DNA from: an archaeon
Lineage (GTDB): Archaea > Nanobdellota > Nanobdellia > Pacearchaeales > GW2011-AR1
DNA length: 55,467 nt
Direction: 5' to 3'
NCBI GenBank assembly: GCA_018697035.1
Contig: JABHSE010000001.1
Span: 93,653-149,119, forward strand
Below, in pieces: positions 31,357-40,039 of the stretch (positions within the stretch are counted from its first letter, which is position 1; each line of letters begins with the position of its first letter). The notes beneath the pieces are model-generated. The model made no database searches. It was not told the DNA's origin and worked only from the letters and a program-made list of their open reading frames with translations. A program made the translations under genes and the position numbers.

Positions 31357-32763
31357 ATGAGAAAAGAGTTCGTGTTGGGATTTGTTTTAGTTTTATTTGG
31401 ACTTTCTTTTATTTCTGCTGGGAGTTGTTATGATAATCAGACTATTATGAGATTGTACTCTTCGAGTAATTCTCATGTTTCTACTTGGAATGAAAGTATT
31501 TCTAGTTATCTGGAAGAAACTTGTTATGATGATGTTTTTGGACAAGTTTATACTAATATTGATCCTCATGTTTGTACTTCTGCTAATAGAGTTTTGAGTT
31601 TGAGTAATACTTCTAATGCCCATGCTTCTAATGTGACTGGTGCTGGGTATGATGTTGAGGTGTGTTATGGGGATTTGGATTGTGTTTATGATACTGGTGT
31701 AGATGCTAGCTGTAGTAACGATGGAGAGATTGTTGCTAGGATGTTTAGTGGGTTCAATACTCATATTTCCAATGCTTCGGATGGTAATTATCCTGTTAAG
31801 GTTTGTTGCGTAAGTCCATCTGCTTCTGGGCGTGTTTATTGGTCGAATATGGATGGAGAAGAGATTAGTCAAAGCAATATTACTAAAAAAGTTAAGTTGA
31901 TTGCTGAAGGAGTTAGTTCCGGAACTTTTGTGATTTGGGACGAGGATGCTTTTTTCCCTGATGAAATTAGAGAGATTGAGGGAGTGAGTATTGATTCTGA
32001 TTTGGTTGGAATTTGGGAGATTACGCAGAGTGATTATGATAGAGCTGATGATATTGGTGAAGATTTTGAGCAGTTTTATTTTGAGATCAATGAGAAGAAT
32101 AGTAGTTATTTGAGTATTGGAGATGAAGAAGATGACCCGATTATTATTGATATTATATCTCCTGGATGCGGAGAGTATTATGATGAAGGTGATGCTTTGA
32201 ATATTACTATTACTGCCTATGATGCTGACGATGAGATAGTGGGTACCGTTACATTTGGAGATCAAGTTTTTCCTTTTACTAACGGTGTGACTAGTTTTCT
32301 TGTAGACCTTGATTTTTATGGAAGTTTTCAAATTCTTGTAGAGGCCTCTAATGGGCATGAGAGTGTTAGGATTATTGATAATATTATGATTCTGGGTAAG
32401 ACTGCAGATGTTTATGTTGATGGGGAGTATGTTGCGGCGTGTATTACGGAGCCTAAAGATCTTAGTAGGATTGATGGGACTGTTGTTAATTTCAGTGCTT
32501 CTGCTACTCGAGGGATGAGAGTTGTTGATGGATTTCGTTATCTGCTTGTGCCTGACCATGAAGATCTTTTTGCTTGGAATTGGACATTTAGTAGTCCGGG
32601 AGTAGATGATAGTTATGCAAATTTTCCTGACACAGTATATGATATTGAAGCGTATAATTTTACGAGGCGTTTCTTTAGTCCTGGAGATAATTCTGCTTCG
32701 TTGATTGTTAGCGTTAGTGAAGATGGCGAGGATGGGACTTGTATTGATGAGTTGTGTCCTTAA
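31357..32763 (+). CDS. large secreted surface protein
   Basis: The 468-residue protein starts MRKEFVLGFVLVLFGLSFIS with a signal peptide ending near AGSCYD. The first half has repeated blocks with HVS, HVC, HAS and HIS spaced by Cys (SNSHVSTWNES, DPHVCTSANR, NAHASNVTG, NTHISNASDG), so a fourfold repeat of about 35 residues. The second half has Ig-like beta domains (IDIISPGCGEYYDEGDALNITI). Many NxS/T sequons suggest glycosylation. There is no clear C-terminal anchor. A GTTTAAATAG box ends 21 bases before the ATG. Confidence 0.75.
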   Translation: MRKEFVLGFVLVLFGLSFISAGSCYDNQTIMRLYSSSNSHVSTWNESISSYLEETCYDDVFGQVYTNIDPHVCTSANRVLSLSNTSNAHASNVTGAGYDVEVCYGDLDCVYDTGVDASCSNDGEIVARMFSGFNTHISNASDGNYPVKVCCVSPSASGRVYWSNMDGEEISQSNITKKVKLIAEGVSSGTFVIWDEDAFFPDEIREIEGVSIDSDLVGIWEITQSDYDRADDIGEDFEQFYFEINEKNSSYLSIGDEEDDPIIIDIISPGCGEYYDEGDALNITITAYDADDEIVGTVTFGDQVFPFTNGVTSFLVDLDFYGSFQILVEASNGHESVRIIDNIMILGKTADVYVDGEYVAACITEPKDLSRIDGTVVNFSASATRGMRVVDGFRYLLVPDHEDLFAWNWTFSSPGVDDSYANFPDTVYDIEAYNFTRRFFSPGDNSASLIVSVSEDGEDGTCIDELCP

Positions 32764-32813
32764 TATTTTATATTTTAAGTAAGCTTTAAATAGTAAAACA
32801 TTGTTAATAGGAT

Positions 32814-33710
32814 ATGAGAAAGGAGTTGGTGTTGGGTTTTATTTTTTTGGTGTTTGTTCATTTTGGGGTTGCTTTTGTTGTGGCTGCTTCTTCTGAAAGT
32901 GAGACTGGTTTTACTATTGGGGAGTTTGTTGATTATTGTGAAGATGGAATTGTTTATTGGGATGATTTAGGTATCCCTCATTTTACTTCGGAGCCTGGTC
33001 TTTGGTGTTCTATGGGAGAGGATCCTTATATTTTAGGAGGACCGGTAGCCCCCTGTTGTCCTAGTGATATGGATTGTTTAGAGGTTGGAGCTAGTTTGTA
33101 TCAGTGTGGTTATGGAGATGTGTGTAGGAAAGATATGAGTAAAGTTGAGTGTGAAGATGCAGATGAATATTATTATGATGATGGTGATGAGATTGCTGAT
33201 GATTGCTGGTGTAAAAGGAGTGACTTTCTTTGTGACAATTATATTAATTCTGGAGATTGTGATGATGATGTTTTGAATGCTGCTTCTGGAGATTGTGAAT
33301 ATAAGGAGTTTGAATGTGAGGGGAGCACCATTAGTACTTTTGGTTGTGCGTGTATGTGGGTTGATATAGATGGAGAGGAGAGTTGTCAGCTTGGAACTAA
33401 TTATGAAGGGAACCATTATGGTTATGGGGTTATTCCTGATGCTTTTGAGTGTTTTAAGAGTTCTGAGGCTGGAGCGTGTGTGGATGGGAAGCAACAGGTC
33501 ACTTGGACCGTAATTGTTAATAAGATACTTGGCTTTGATCCCGAGGTTCCTGAAAGGTGTTTGGAGGCTGCGGATTGCATTGCTGGTTCAGAAGAGCGGT
33601 ATTGCGGTGAGCCTATAGTTAAGTTGTCTGGTTTTAGTTTGTTTAGTTTGTTTGCCGCTTTGTTTATTATTGGGATTTATTATTATAATGAAAGGATTGG
33701 GAGATTATGA
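32814..33710 (+). CDS. Cys-rich secreted protein with C-terminal membrane anchor
   Basis: The 298-residue protein starts MRKELVLGFIFLVFVHFGVA, much like the preceding gene, and its promoter is also a near copy (CTTTAAATAG ending 21 bases before the ATG). About 25 cysteines lie in an acidic outer part. A hydrophobic helix near the end (FSLFSLFAALFIIGIYYY) is followed by a short tail. It overlaps the next gene by 4 bases (ATGA). It is likely a disulfide-rich surface protein of unknown function. Confidence 0.72.
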   Translation: MRKELVLGFIFLVFVHFGVAFVVAASSESETGFTIGEFVDYCEDGIVYWDDLGIPHFTSEPGLWCSMGEDPYILGGPVAPCCPSDMDCLEVGASLYQCGYGDVCRKDMSKVECEDADEYYYDDGDEIADDCWCKRSDFLCDNYINSGDCDDDVLNAASGDCEYKEFECEGSTISTFGCACMWVDIDGEESCQLGTNYEGNHYGYGVIPDAFECFKSSEAGACVDGKQQVTWTVIVNKILGFDPEVPERCLEAADCIAGSEERYCGEPIVKLSGFSLFSLFAALFIIGIYYYNERIGRL

Positions 33711-33949
33711 AGAGAGTTTTATTTTTGGTTATGATGACTGTTTTATCTGGTTTTGTTTTTGCCGCTAGTTCCGGAACTGCTGTAGAGTTTTCTGTGGATG
33801 TTCCTCAGGAAGTGAATATGGAGGATCATGAATCTTCTGAGGGTTTTGTGGATGATTTTGAATATCCTATTTCGATTTTCATTGTTTTACTGATTGCCTA
33901 TCTTGTTTTCAGGAAAAAGATTTTTAAGAAAACCAAAAAGAAAAAGTGA
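33707..33949 (+). CDS. small surface protein with signal and anchor
   Basis: The 80-residue protein has a signal peptide (MKRVLFLVMMTVLSGFVFAA), a short acidic outer region and a membrane helix (PISIFIVLLIAYLVF) with a basic tail KKIFKKTKKKK. The overlap ATGA with the upstream gene shows translational coupling, so it may form a complex with that Cys-rich protein. No family is recognised. Confidence 0.68.
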   Translation: MKRVLFLVMMTVLSGFVFAASSGTAVEFSVDVPQEVNMEDHESSEGFVDDFEYPISIFIVLLIAYLVFRKKIFKKTKKKK

Positions 33950-33987
33950 TTTGAAATATTTATAAAGTAGTGTTGCTAGTTTATTTC

Positions 33988-36618
33988 ATGAAAAGGTGGT
34001 TATTGTTATTGTTACTATTTAGTTTTGTATCTGCTTCTGTGGATATTGAGAGTTTTGAAGTTGTTGATGAATATGTGCCTTTTGAGAAGATAGAGGGAAG
34101 TGTTAATTTGAGTATTGAGGACGAGGATTACAATGAAGATATAGAGCTTAGTGAGGGCGACGATATTGTGCTTGGTGCCTTTCTGGAAGATAATGGAGTT
34201 GATTTTGATTGTTTTCCTGCAGATTGTTCTATCGGTTATAGTGCCTCTTCTGGTGCTAAAGATAAGAGTGTTGCTATTTCGTCCTTGGGAGAAAGGTATG
34301 TTGGTTTTGTTTTGACTGGAGATGATATTGTTTTGCATGATATTGATTTTAGTATCGAGAGTGATTTTGATGTGGGTGTTAGACAGCCTTTGGTTATTGA
34401 ATTTTTTGAGGACGAGGAATGGGGTTTTAGTGAGTTCTCTAATGAGTTTATTGAGAAAGATTGGGGCTGTTTCGATTCTTCGAGTAAAGAGGTTGGGCCT
34501 TTTATTGGTGAGACCTTTTATTGTGAGATGATTGCTGTTGGGAATAGTGATGTGTTGAGAGTTGGAGTTGATGTTAATGGGAGCGGTGGTGAGTTGGATA
34601 TGGTTGTTTATCCTGAGAGTGGTTTTGGTGCGTCGTGGGAATGCAGTTTTAATGTGAGCGAGGAAGATGGATGTGTTGTTGATGCGGGATTGGATAGTAT
34701 ATTTTCTGAAGGGAGTTATCAGGTTTGTGTTGGTGCCGAGAGTTTGACTGGTTATAGTATTTATACGGATGCTGTTGGAGTTAATTGTGGTTTTGCTTAT
34801 GGTGTTGATCCTTCGGAGAGCGTGAAGGATTATGGTATTTTTGCTCAGGGTGTTAAGTATGCGGATGCGGATTCTTTAGGGGCGATTGATTTAGATGAAG
34901 ATTATGTCGAGGCTGCTAACGCGATTATCTCGGGAAGATATGGTGGAGATTGTTCTGAAGGTTGTGTTTTGCCATTGAAGATTTCTGGCGTTACTCAGAT
35001 TTTGGAAATTTCAGATGTTAGCTTAAATTATACAGATGATTATGACTGGTATTCGGACGATTTAATTTATAGCCTAAGTGAAAGTTTTGCTAATGTTGAT
35101 TTTAGTGGGATTTTGGATTTGGGTTTGTTAAGGATGGTTGTCTCTGAATCTGGAGAATATTTTGCTAGGCTTTCTGGAGAATATCTTTTTAGAAGCAATG
35201 TTGAGATTTTGCCTGCTCCGATTATTTCCTCTATCTATCCATTGACTGTTCCTGCGGGCGTTCCTATTATTATTTATGCTAATGTTGATTTTGGTGAAAA
35301 TAAGTCTTTGAGTTATAAGTGGAGTTTTGGCGACAGTGAGAGTAATGAGACTAGTGTTCCCTATGTTTTTCATACCTATAATGAGTTGAAGAGTTATACA
35401 TTATCGTTAGAGATTAGTGCCGGTGGTAATTTGACTTCTGATAAAAGTTTTGGAATTAATGCAATTAGTCCTGAGGTGGCCGTGGATCAAGGGTTGGAAT
35501 CTGGAGTAACCTTTTTGGAATATGTTAGAGATGGTATTGAGGATTCTCTTGTTTGGTATGGGGATTATCTGCTTGATATTATCGGAATGTCGGGTTTTGA
35601 GAGTGAGTTTGAAAGGATGGCTAGGGTGAGGAATAGTTCCTTTGATGCTGAAGATTTTAGAAAGGTTGCAGTTGATTTGTATGGTTTGAATATTCCTATT
35701 TCGGTTAGAACGGATAGTTTTGAGAGTCCGTTTTTGATGTCGAAACTCGAAGATGTTAATATTGAACCTGTCGAAACTATTTCTGGAAACGTCGACGGTG
35801 GAAGTGATGTATATGCGAATTCTATTCTGTCTTGGCAGAATGATAATGTTGATGTTGTGATGAGTGGGAAGAGTGTTTTTGTTTCTTATTTGAATGGGCA
35901 TGAGGAAGGTGTTTTAAGGGCATATGGTTTTGATGTGACTTCTGGATCTGATAAGGAAAGTTATTTTGTTATTAATAAGGATTTTAGTGAATTGTATTTT
36001 AATGGCGACGCTGGCGCTCGGAAGGTTGGAGATTCGACTGTTGTTGTGCTTGATGCTAATGAAGAGAAGAGTTTTGAATTTTATTATGAGGGTAGTGATG
36101 ATGTTAGTGTTTTTATTTCTCCGAAGCTTAGTTCTCTTGTGATTGAGGCCGATATAGACGACGATTGTAATTATAATTATGTTTGTGAGAAAAGTAGAGG
36201 AGAGGATTCGGATAACTGTCGGAGTGATTGTAAGCCAGTTGCAAAGGCTGTGACCTTTCTGATTTTGGGTATCTTGTTTTTCTTGGTTGTTTATACTGGT
36301 TTTCAGATTTGGTATAAGAAGCGTTATGAGGCATATTTGTTTAAGGATGGTGCGCAGATGTATAATTTGTTGATGTATGTGACGAATGCTCGTGCTCGTG
36401 GTTTGAAGGATGATAGGATTGGTGCGGATTTGAGGGTGAAGGGGTGGTCTAGTGAGAGGGTTAAATATATTATTAAGAAGTCTGCTGGAAAGAGTGTCGG
36501 GATGATCGAGATTATTCCGATTGAAATGGTTTCGGCTTGGATTAGGAATCGGAAGGCTAAGGATAGGGTAGCTGCCCAGGGTGATAAACGAGCTAAGGGT
36601 CCCCAAAAAGTACCATAA
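33988..36618 (+). CDS. large PKD-domain membrane protein with cytoplasmic tail
   Basis: The protein of about 876 residues has a signal peptide (MKRWLLLLLLFSFVSAS) and a long acidic outer part. A PKD-like domain (YKWSFGDSESNETSVPYVFH) lies near residue 450, and a membrane helix near 760 (AVTFLILGILFFLVVYTGFQIW). The cytoplasmic tail of about 100 residues has LKDDRIGADLRVKGWSSERVKYII, resembling a small helical domain common in DPANN surface proteins. ATG 33988 is chosen because a TTTATAAAG box ends 21 bases upstream. The tail suggests an internal partner. Specific function is unknown. Confidence 0.75.
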   Translation: MKRWLLLLLLFSFVSASVDIESFEVVDEYVPFEKIEGSVNLSIEDEDYNEDIELSEGDDIVLGAFLEDNGVDFDCFPADCSIGYSASSGAKDKSVAISSLGERYVGFVLTGDDIVLHDIDFSIESDFDVGVRQPLVIEFFEDEEWGFSEFSNEFIEKDWGCFDSSSKEVGPFIGETFYCEMIAVGNSDVLRVGVDVNGSGGELDMVVYPESGFGASWECSFNVSEEDGCVVDAGLDSIFSEGSYQVCVGAESLTGYSIYTDAVGVNCGFAYGVDPSESVKDYGIFAQGVKYADADSLGAIDLDEDYVEAANAIISGRYGGDCSEGCVLPLKISGVTQILEISDVSLNYTDDYDWYSDDLIYSLSESFANVDFSGILDLGLLRMVVSESGEYFARLSGEYLFRSNVEILPAPIISSIYPLTVPAGVPIIIYANVDFGENKSLSYKWSFGDSESNETSVPYVFHTYNELKSYTLSLEISAGGNLTSDKSFGINAISPEVAVDQGLESGVTFLEYVRDGIEDSLVWYGDYLLDIIGMSGFESEFERMARVRNSSFDAEDFRKVAVDLYGLNIPISVRTDSFESPFLMSKLEDVNIEPVETISGNVDGGSDVYANSILSWQNDNVDVVMSGKSVFVSYLNGHEEGVLRAYGFDVTSGSDKESYFVINKDFSELYFNGDAGARKVGDSTVVVLDANEEKSFEFYYEGSDDVSVFISPKLSSLVIEADIDDDCNYNYVCEKSRGEDSDNCRSDCKPVAKAVTFLILGILFFLVVYTGFQIWYKKRYEAYLFKDGAQMYNLLMYVTNARARGLKDDRIGADLRVKGWSSERVKYIIKKSAGKSVGMIEIIPIEMVSAWIRNRKAKDRVAAQGDKRAKGPQKVP

Positions 36619-36681
36619 TATAAGAGCAAAAAAATAATGGCCTCAAAAAGTACCATAATACAAGAGTGAAAAAGTAATGGC
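36604..36681 (+). repeat. two tandem 40-base repeats between surface gene and GTPase gene
   Basis: Two copies with period 40 (36604-36641 and 36644-36681) share CAAAAAGTACCATAATA and end in AATGGC. The first begins inside the last codons of the upstream gene. A diverged third copy (37363-37397) overlaps the start of the DUF2073 gene. The gap from 36682 to 36714 holds the GTPase TATA box (ATTAATAAATC). Confidence 0.8.
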
Positions 36682-36714
36682 AAGATTAATAAATCTAGGT
36701 TGTAATAAATAAAG

Positions 36715-37353
36715 ATGATTAAAATAATTAGGAATTTTGCGAAGAGGATTTTTTCTGGTGTGTTTAAGAAGAAGGGTGAGATTAAACTTGGTTTCTATGG
36801 CTCTCCAAATGCGGGGAAAACTAGTTTGGCAAATAGAATTTCTCAGGATTGGTTGGGTGAAGATTTGGGAACGGTTAGTAAGATGCCTCATGAGACTAGG
36901 GAAATTCAAATTAAAGAGAAGGTTGTTTTGGAAAGAGATGGGAAGAAGATTGAGTTTAAGTTGATTGATACACCTGGTGTTGCTACGAGGATTGATTTTG
37001 AGGATTTTATGAAGTTTGGTTTAAAGAAGAAAGCGGCGCAGGATAGGGCGAAGGAAGCTACGCAGGGGATTATTGAATCGATTAAGTGGTTGGACGATAT
37101 GGATGCTGTAATTGTTATGATTGACTCGACGGTGAATCCGTATTCCCAGGTTAATATTACGATTCTTGGAAATTTGGCTGCTCGGGATATTCCGGTGTTG
37201 GTTGTTGCTAATAAGATAGATTTAAAAAAATCTAATATTAAGAAGGTTAGAGGTGCGTTCCCGGAATATGAGGTTGTAGGGATTTCGGCGAAGGGTGGGG
37301 ATAATATTGAGGAGTTTTATGAAGAGCTCTTTAAGTTGGTGAAAAAAGTATAA
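36715..37353 (+). CDS. Era-like GTP-binding protein
   Basis: The 212-residue protein has all GTPase motifs: G1 GSPNAGKTS, a TR-type switch I region (PHETREI), G3 LIDTPG, G4 NKID and G5 SAKGG. It resembles archaeal Era-like proteins found next to DUF2073 and Zn-ribbon genes. The N terminus is basic and amphipathic and might bind membrane or RNA; there is no KH domain. The gene lies 39 bases before the DUF2073 gene in the same direction. Its cellular task is unknown, perhaps ribosome-linked. Confidence 0.88.
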   Translation: MIKIIRNFAKRIFSGVFKKKGEIKLGFYGSPNAGKTSLANRISQDWLGEDLGTVSKMPHETREIQIKEKVVLERDGKKIEFKLIDTPGVATRIDFEDFMKFGLKKKAAQDRAKEATQGIIESIKWLDDMDAVIVMIDSTVNPYSQVNITILGNLAARDIPVLVVANKIDLKKSNIKKVRGAFPEYEVVGISAKGGDNIEEFYEELFKLVKKV

Positions 37354-37392
37354 GATGGCGTTCAAGGAGTACCAGAATACTAAATTAAAATA

Positions 37393-37887
37393 ATGGCAAA
37401 GAAGGTGATTAAAAAAAAAGTGGTGAAGAAGGGGGTTAAGAAGCTTGCTGTGCGTAATAATACATCTTCTAAAATGAGAACCAAGGCTCGATCTTCATTG
37501 AGTAAAAAAAATGATTTGACTATTCATTTTATGCCGTATTCTGAGATTGCTAATGAGGACGCTGTTGCAAGAGTTAAGAAGATTATGGGGATTGTTTTGA
37601 AAAATAAAATTATTATCTTGCAGGGGAAGTTGAGGGTTGAAGAAGAGGCGAAGTTGATTGAGAATTCCATGATGTTGATTGGGAATGTTGCTGGATTTGC
37701 TGGTATTGAGATTGCGAGCCTTAGTGGGGAAAATGAAAATCGGAGTTTGTTTGATAGTGTGAGAAGGAATATTGCGAAGATTTTAGTTGGGGAGCAGGAT
37801 GCTATTACAGTAATTGGTCCAGCGAGTGTTGTTAAGGAGATAACGAAGGATCCGAAGAAGGTTGAATTATTATTGGCCCGGAAGTAA
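37393..37887 (+). CDS. DUF2073 family protein
   Basis: The 164-residue protein has a basic, repetitive N-terminal tail (MAKKVIKKKVVKKGVKK) and a compact alpha/beta domain (GKLRVEEEAKLIENSMMLIG, ITVIGPASVVKEITKDPKKVELL). I assign it to DUF2073 from its pattern and its neighbours: an Era-like GTPase before it and a two-Cys-pair Zn-ribbon protein after it, an order kept in many archaea. The basic tail suggests nucleic acid contact. Biochemical function is unknown. Confidence 0.75.
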   Translation: MAKKVIKKKVVKKGVKKLAVRNNTSSKMRTKARSSLSKKNDLTIHFMPYSEIANEDAVARVKKIMGIVLKNKIIILQGKLRVEEEAKLIENSMMLIGNVAGFAGIEIASLSGENENRSLFDSVRRNIAKILVGEQDAITVIGPASVVKEITKDPKKVELLLARK

Positions 37888-37919
37888 AGATTTATTAAGT
37901 TTTGAATTGTATTATATTT

Positions 37920-38288
37920 ATGCCACATCAATGCGTAAAGTGTTCTAAGATCCTAGAGGTTGGGAGTAAAGAGATTCTTGAGGGTTGTGGCAATTGTTCG
38001 GGTAAGTTTTTCTTTTATATTCGTGATGAGCAGGCGGAGAAGATGAGGCAATCCAGTGAGGAGGTTTTGCCTGAGTTTAATAGTATTGATAAGAAAAAAG
38101 TTGAGGAGGATGTTCGGAGTATTTTGAAGGTTGAGGATGAGGAAGAGGTTGTGGTTTTGGACTTGGAAAGTGTGAAGATCTTGGGGCCTGGGAAATTTGA
38201 ATTGGATATTGTTAGTTTGATGAATCGGAGGCCGATTGTGTTTAAGTTGAGTGAGGGGAAGTATCTGATCGATATTGAGGGCATGTAG
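37920..38288 (+). CDS. Zn-ribbon protein (COG3364-like)
   Basis: The protein of about 122 residues starts MPHQCVKCSKILEVGSKEIL and has CGNCSGKFFFYI, so the CxxC...CxxC set makes a zinc ribbon. An acidic middle and a conserved C-terminal beta domain (ILGPGKFELDIVSLMNRRPIVF) follow. ATG 37920 is set by a TTTATTAAG box ending about 22 bases upstream; an upstream in-frame ATG gives six extra residues. In archaea this type often lies by the DUF2073 and GTPase genes and the archaeal bridging factor. The role is unknown, probably informational. Confidence 0.8.
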   Translation: MPHQCVKCSKILEVGSKEILEGCGNCSGKFFFYIRDEQAEKMRQSSEEVLPEFNSIDKKKVEEDVRSILKVEDEEEVVVLDLESVKILGPGKFELDIVSLMNRRPIVFKLSEGKYLIDIEGM

Positions 38289-38323
38289 AGAAGTTTAATA
38301 AAGTTTGATTTTGTTCTTTAATT

Positions 38324-38650
38324 ATGAATATAGGAAAGATTTGGAAAATTTTCAGAGGTCCTACATTGGAAGAGAATATTGAAGATTTTGAAAGGTTGAT
38401 GTCGTCTGGAGATTCAAGTAAGATAGAAAGTTATGAATCAAGTAGATTGACTAAATATCTTCAAGGTAGGTATCTGAGGTTGTCGATGTTTCGGATGAGT
38501 GAATTGGGGGATAGTATATTTTCTAGAGGTACTTCGATGAATGAGTATTCTAGAACTGCGACTGGAGATTCTATGGCAGATGAGTATTTAGAGTTGCAAG
38601 AAGTTTTGGGAAAGTATGATTTGTTGCCCCGAAGGTCTAATAGGAATTAG
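38324..38650 (+). CDS. protein of unknown function
   Basis: The 108-residue protein starts MNIGKIWKIFRGPTLEENIE and is mostly helical and charged, with Ser-rich turns and a basic end RRSNRN. No membrane segment, signal or recognised motif is present. A TTTAATAAAG box (38294-38303) ends 21 bases before the ATG, so it is expressed leaderlessly. It lies between informational genes in the same direction. Confidence 0.65.
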   Translation: MNIGKIWKIFRGPTLEENIEDFERLMSSGDSSKIESYESSRLTKYLQGRYLRLSMFRMSELGDSIFSRGTSMNEYSRTATGDSMADEYLELQEVLGKYDLLPRRSNRN

Positions 38651-38680
38651 TTTTATAAAGTTGGATTGTGTTTTTTTGTT

Positions 38681-39910
38681 ATGAATATGAAGGATGTTTT
38701 ATCGGAAGAACTGGAATTGATTTCTGTTTCCAAAAGTGAGGTTTTGAGGCTGAAGAAGATATCTGCGGATTTTATTAAATCTTTGAAGAGAGAGGGTCTT
38801 AGGGCGTATGTTGGAGGTAGTTTGGCGAAGGGGACACTTGTTGTTAAGAATATACAAGATGTTGATATTTTTGTTGTGTTTGATTATAGTGAGGATATTT
38901 TGAAGTTGGAAGGGATTTTGAAGAAGATGGAGTTGCCGGGGATATTGAAGCGAGTTCATGGGTCGCGAGATTATTTTCATGTTGTTATGGATAATTTGGT
39001 TTTGGAAGTTGTTCCGGTTGTTAAGAATAGGGATCCGGAATTGGCGGAGAATGTTACTGATGTTAGTTTGAGTCATGTTAAATATATTGTGGGAGAAATT
39101 AAGAAGAAGCCTGGGATTGCAGATGAGATAAAGTTGGCGAAGGCGTTTACTGGGGCCCAGAGGTGTTATGGTGCAGAGGGTTATATTCGGGGATTTAGTG
39201 GATATTCATTGGAGGTTTTGGTTATTCATTTTGGTGGATTTGTTAAGTTTTTGAAGGGTGTTACTAAGGGGGGTGTGGTTGACCCTATGAAATATTTTAA
39301 GGGTGAGCGAGAGGTTATGAGGGAGTTGAATGCTAGTAAGTTGCAGGGGCCGCTTGTTGTTGTTGATCCGACTTATAAGTTTAGGAATGTTTGTGCAGGT
39401 CTGGGACTTGGAACTTTTGAGAAGTTTTTGGAGGCTAGTAAGGATTTTATTAAGAAGCCGAGTTTGGAGTTTTTTGTTAAGAAGGATTTAGATATTGAGG
39501 GGATTAGGGAACTTGCTTCTAAAAAAAGAGCTAGGTTTTTAGAGTTGAGTCTTTCGACTGATAGGCAGGAAGGTGATATTGCTGGGACTAAGATGAAGAA
39601 GATTTTTCGGTTTTTTGTTCGGGAGCTTGGACGACAAGGTCAGATGGTTTTGAGTAGTGAGTTTGATTATTCGGGAAGTGGTCAAGTTGCGAAGGGGTAT
39701 TTGGTTGTTTTAGAGAAAGGAGAGGTCGAGGTTCGAGGGCCGTCTGTTGGGTTGGAGAAGGAGGCTAAGTTATTTTGTAAGGCTAAAGGGGATGCTGTTT
39801 TTAAGAGGAAGGGATTTTGGTGGTTTCGGAAGGTTGTTAGCGTTGAGGGAATTTTGAAGTTTGTTAAGAAGGTTGAAGGGGAGATGGGTGCTGGAATAAA
39901 TTTATTTTAA
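38681..39910 (+). CDS. cca: CCA-adding enzyme (tRNA nucleotidyltransferase, class I)
   Basis: The protein of about 409 residues has the polymerase-beta type site GGSLAKGT then DVDIFVVF, whose aspartates hold the metal, and VHGSRDYFHV and DPTYKFRNVCAGL further on. This is the archaeal class I layout. It adds CCA to tRNA 3' ends; tRNA-Ser at 6412 indeed lacks an encoded CCA. ATG 38681 is chosen since a TTTTATAAAG box (38651-38660) ends 21 bases upstream; an in-frame start 15 bases earlier is less likely. Its 3' end forms an arm of a hairpin element. Confidence 0.94.
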   Translation: MNMKDVLSEELELISVSKSEVLRLKKISADFIKSLKREGLRAYVGGSLAKGTLVVKNIQDVDIFVVFDYSEDILKLEGILKKMELPGILKRVHGSRDYFHVVMDNLVLEVVPVVKNRDPELAENVTDVSLSHVKYIVGEIKKKPGIADEIKLAKAFTGAQRCYGAEGYIRGFSGYSLEVLVIHFGGFVKFLKGVTKGGVVDPMKYFKGEREVMRELNASKLQGPLVVVDPTYKFRNVCAGLGLGTFEKFLEASKDFIKKPSLEFFVKKDLDIEGIRELASKKRARFLELSLSTDRQEGDIAGTKMKKIFRFFVRELGRQGQMVLSSEFDYSGSGQVAKGYLVVLEKGEVEVRGPSVGLEKEAKLFCKAKGDAVFKRKGFWWFRKVVSVEGILKFVKKVEGEMGAGINLF

Positions 39911-39998
39911 CGACAACTTCTTGGTAAAAAATTTCTCACGTACGTCTGTGCGCCACGAAATTTTTTACACTGCGAATTTGCCTGTTAAAATGAAATTT
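39898..39998 (+). repeat. gene-end hairpin element, copy 4 (after cca)
   Basis: The outer arms AAATTTATTTTAAC (39898-39911, the last codons of cca) and GTTAAAATGAAATTT (39984-39998) are complementary with one extra base. The inner stem CGTAC/GTGCG (39939-39943 with 39948-39952) includes a G-U pair valid only for plus-strand RNA. The conserved part reads ACACTGCGAATTTGCCTG. Confidence 0.72.
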
Positions 39999-40039
39999 AT
40001 TATATTGTGAAGTAAGGGCTAGTTTAATATTTAGAATAA

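Noticed and set aside
31393-32559. 388-codon minus-strand frame
   Set aside because: It is antisense to a clear secreted protein with signal peptide and promoter; its composition (Asn, Ile, Thr) is that of a shadow frame.
36604-36681. CRISPR-like pair of repeats
   Set aside because: Only two copies, directly adjacent, without spacers.
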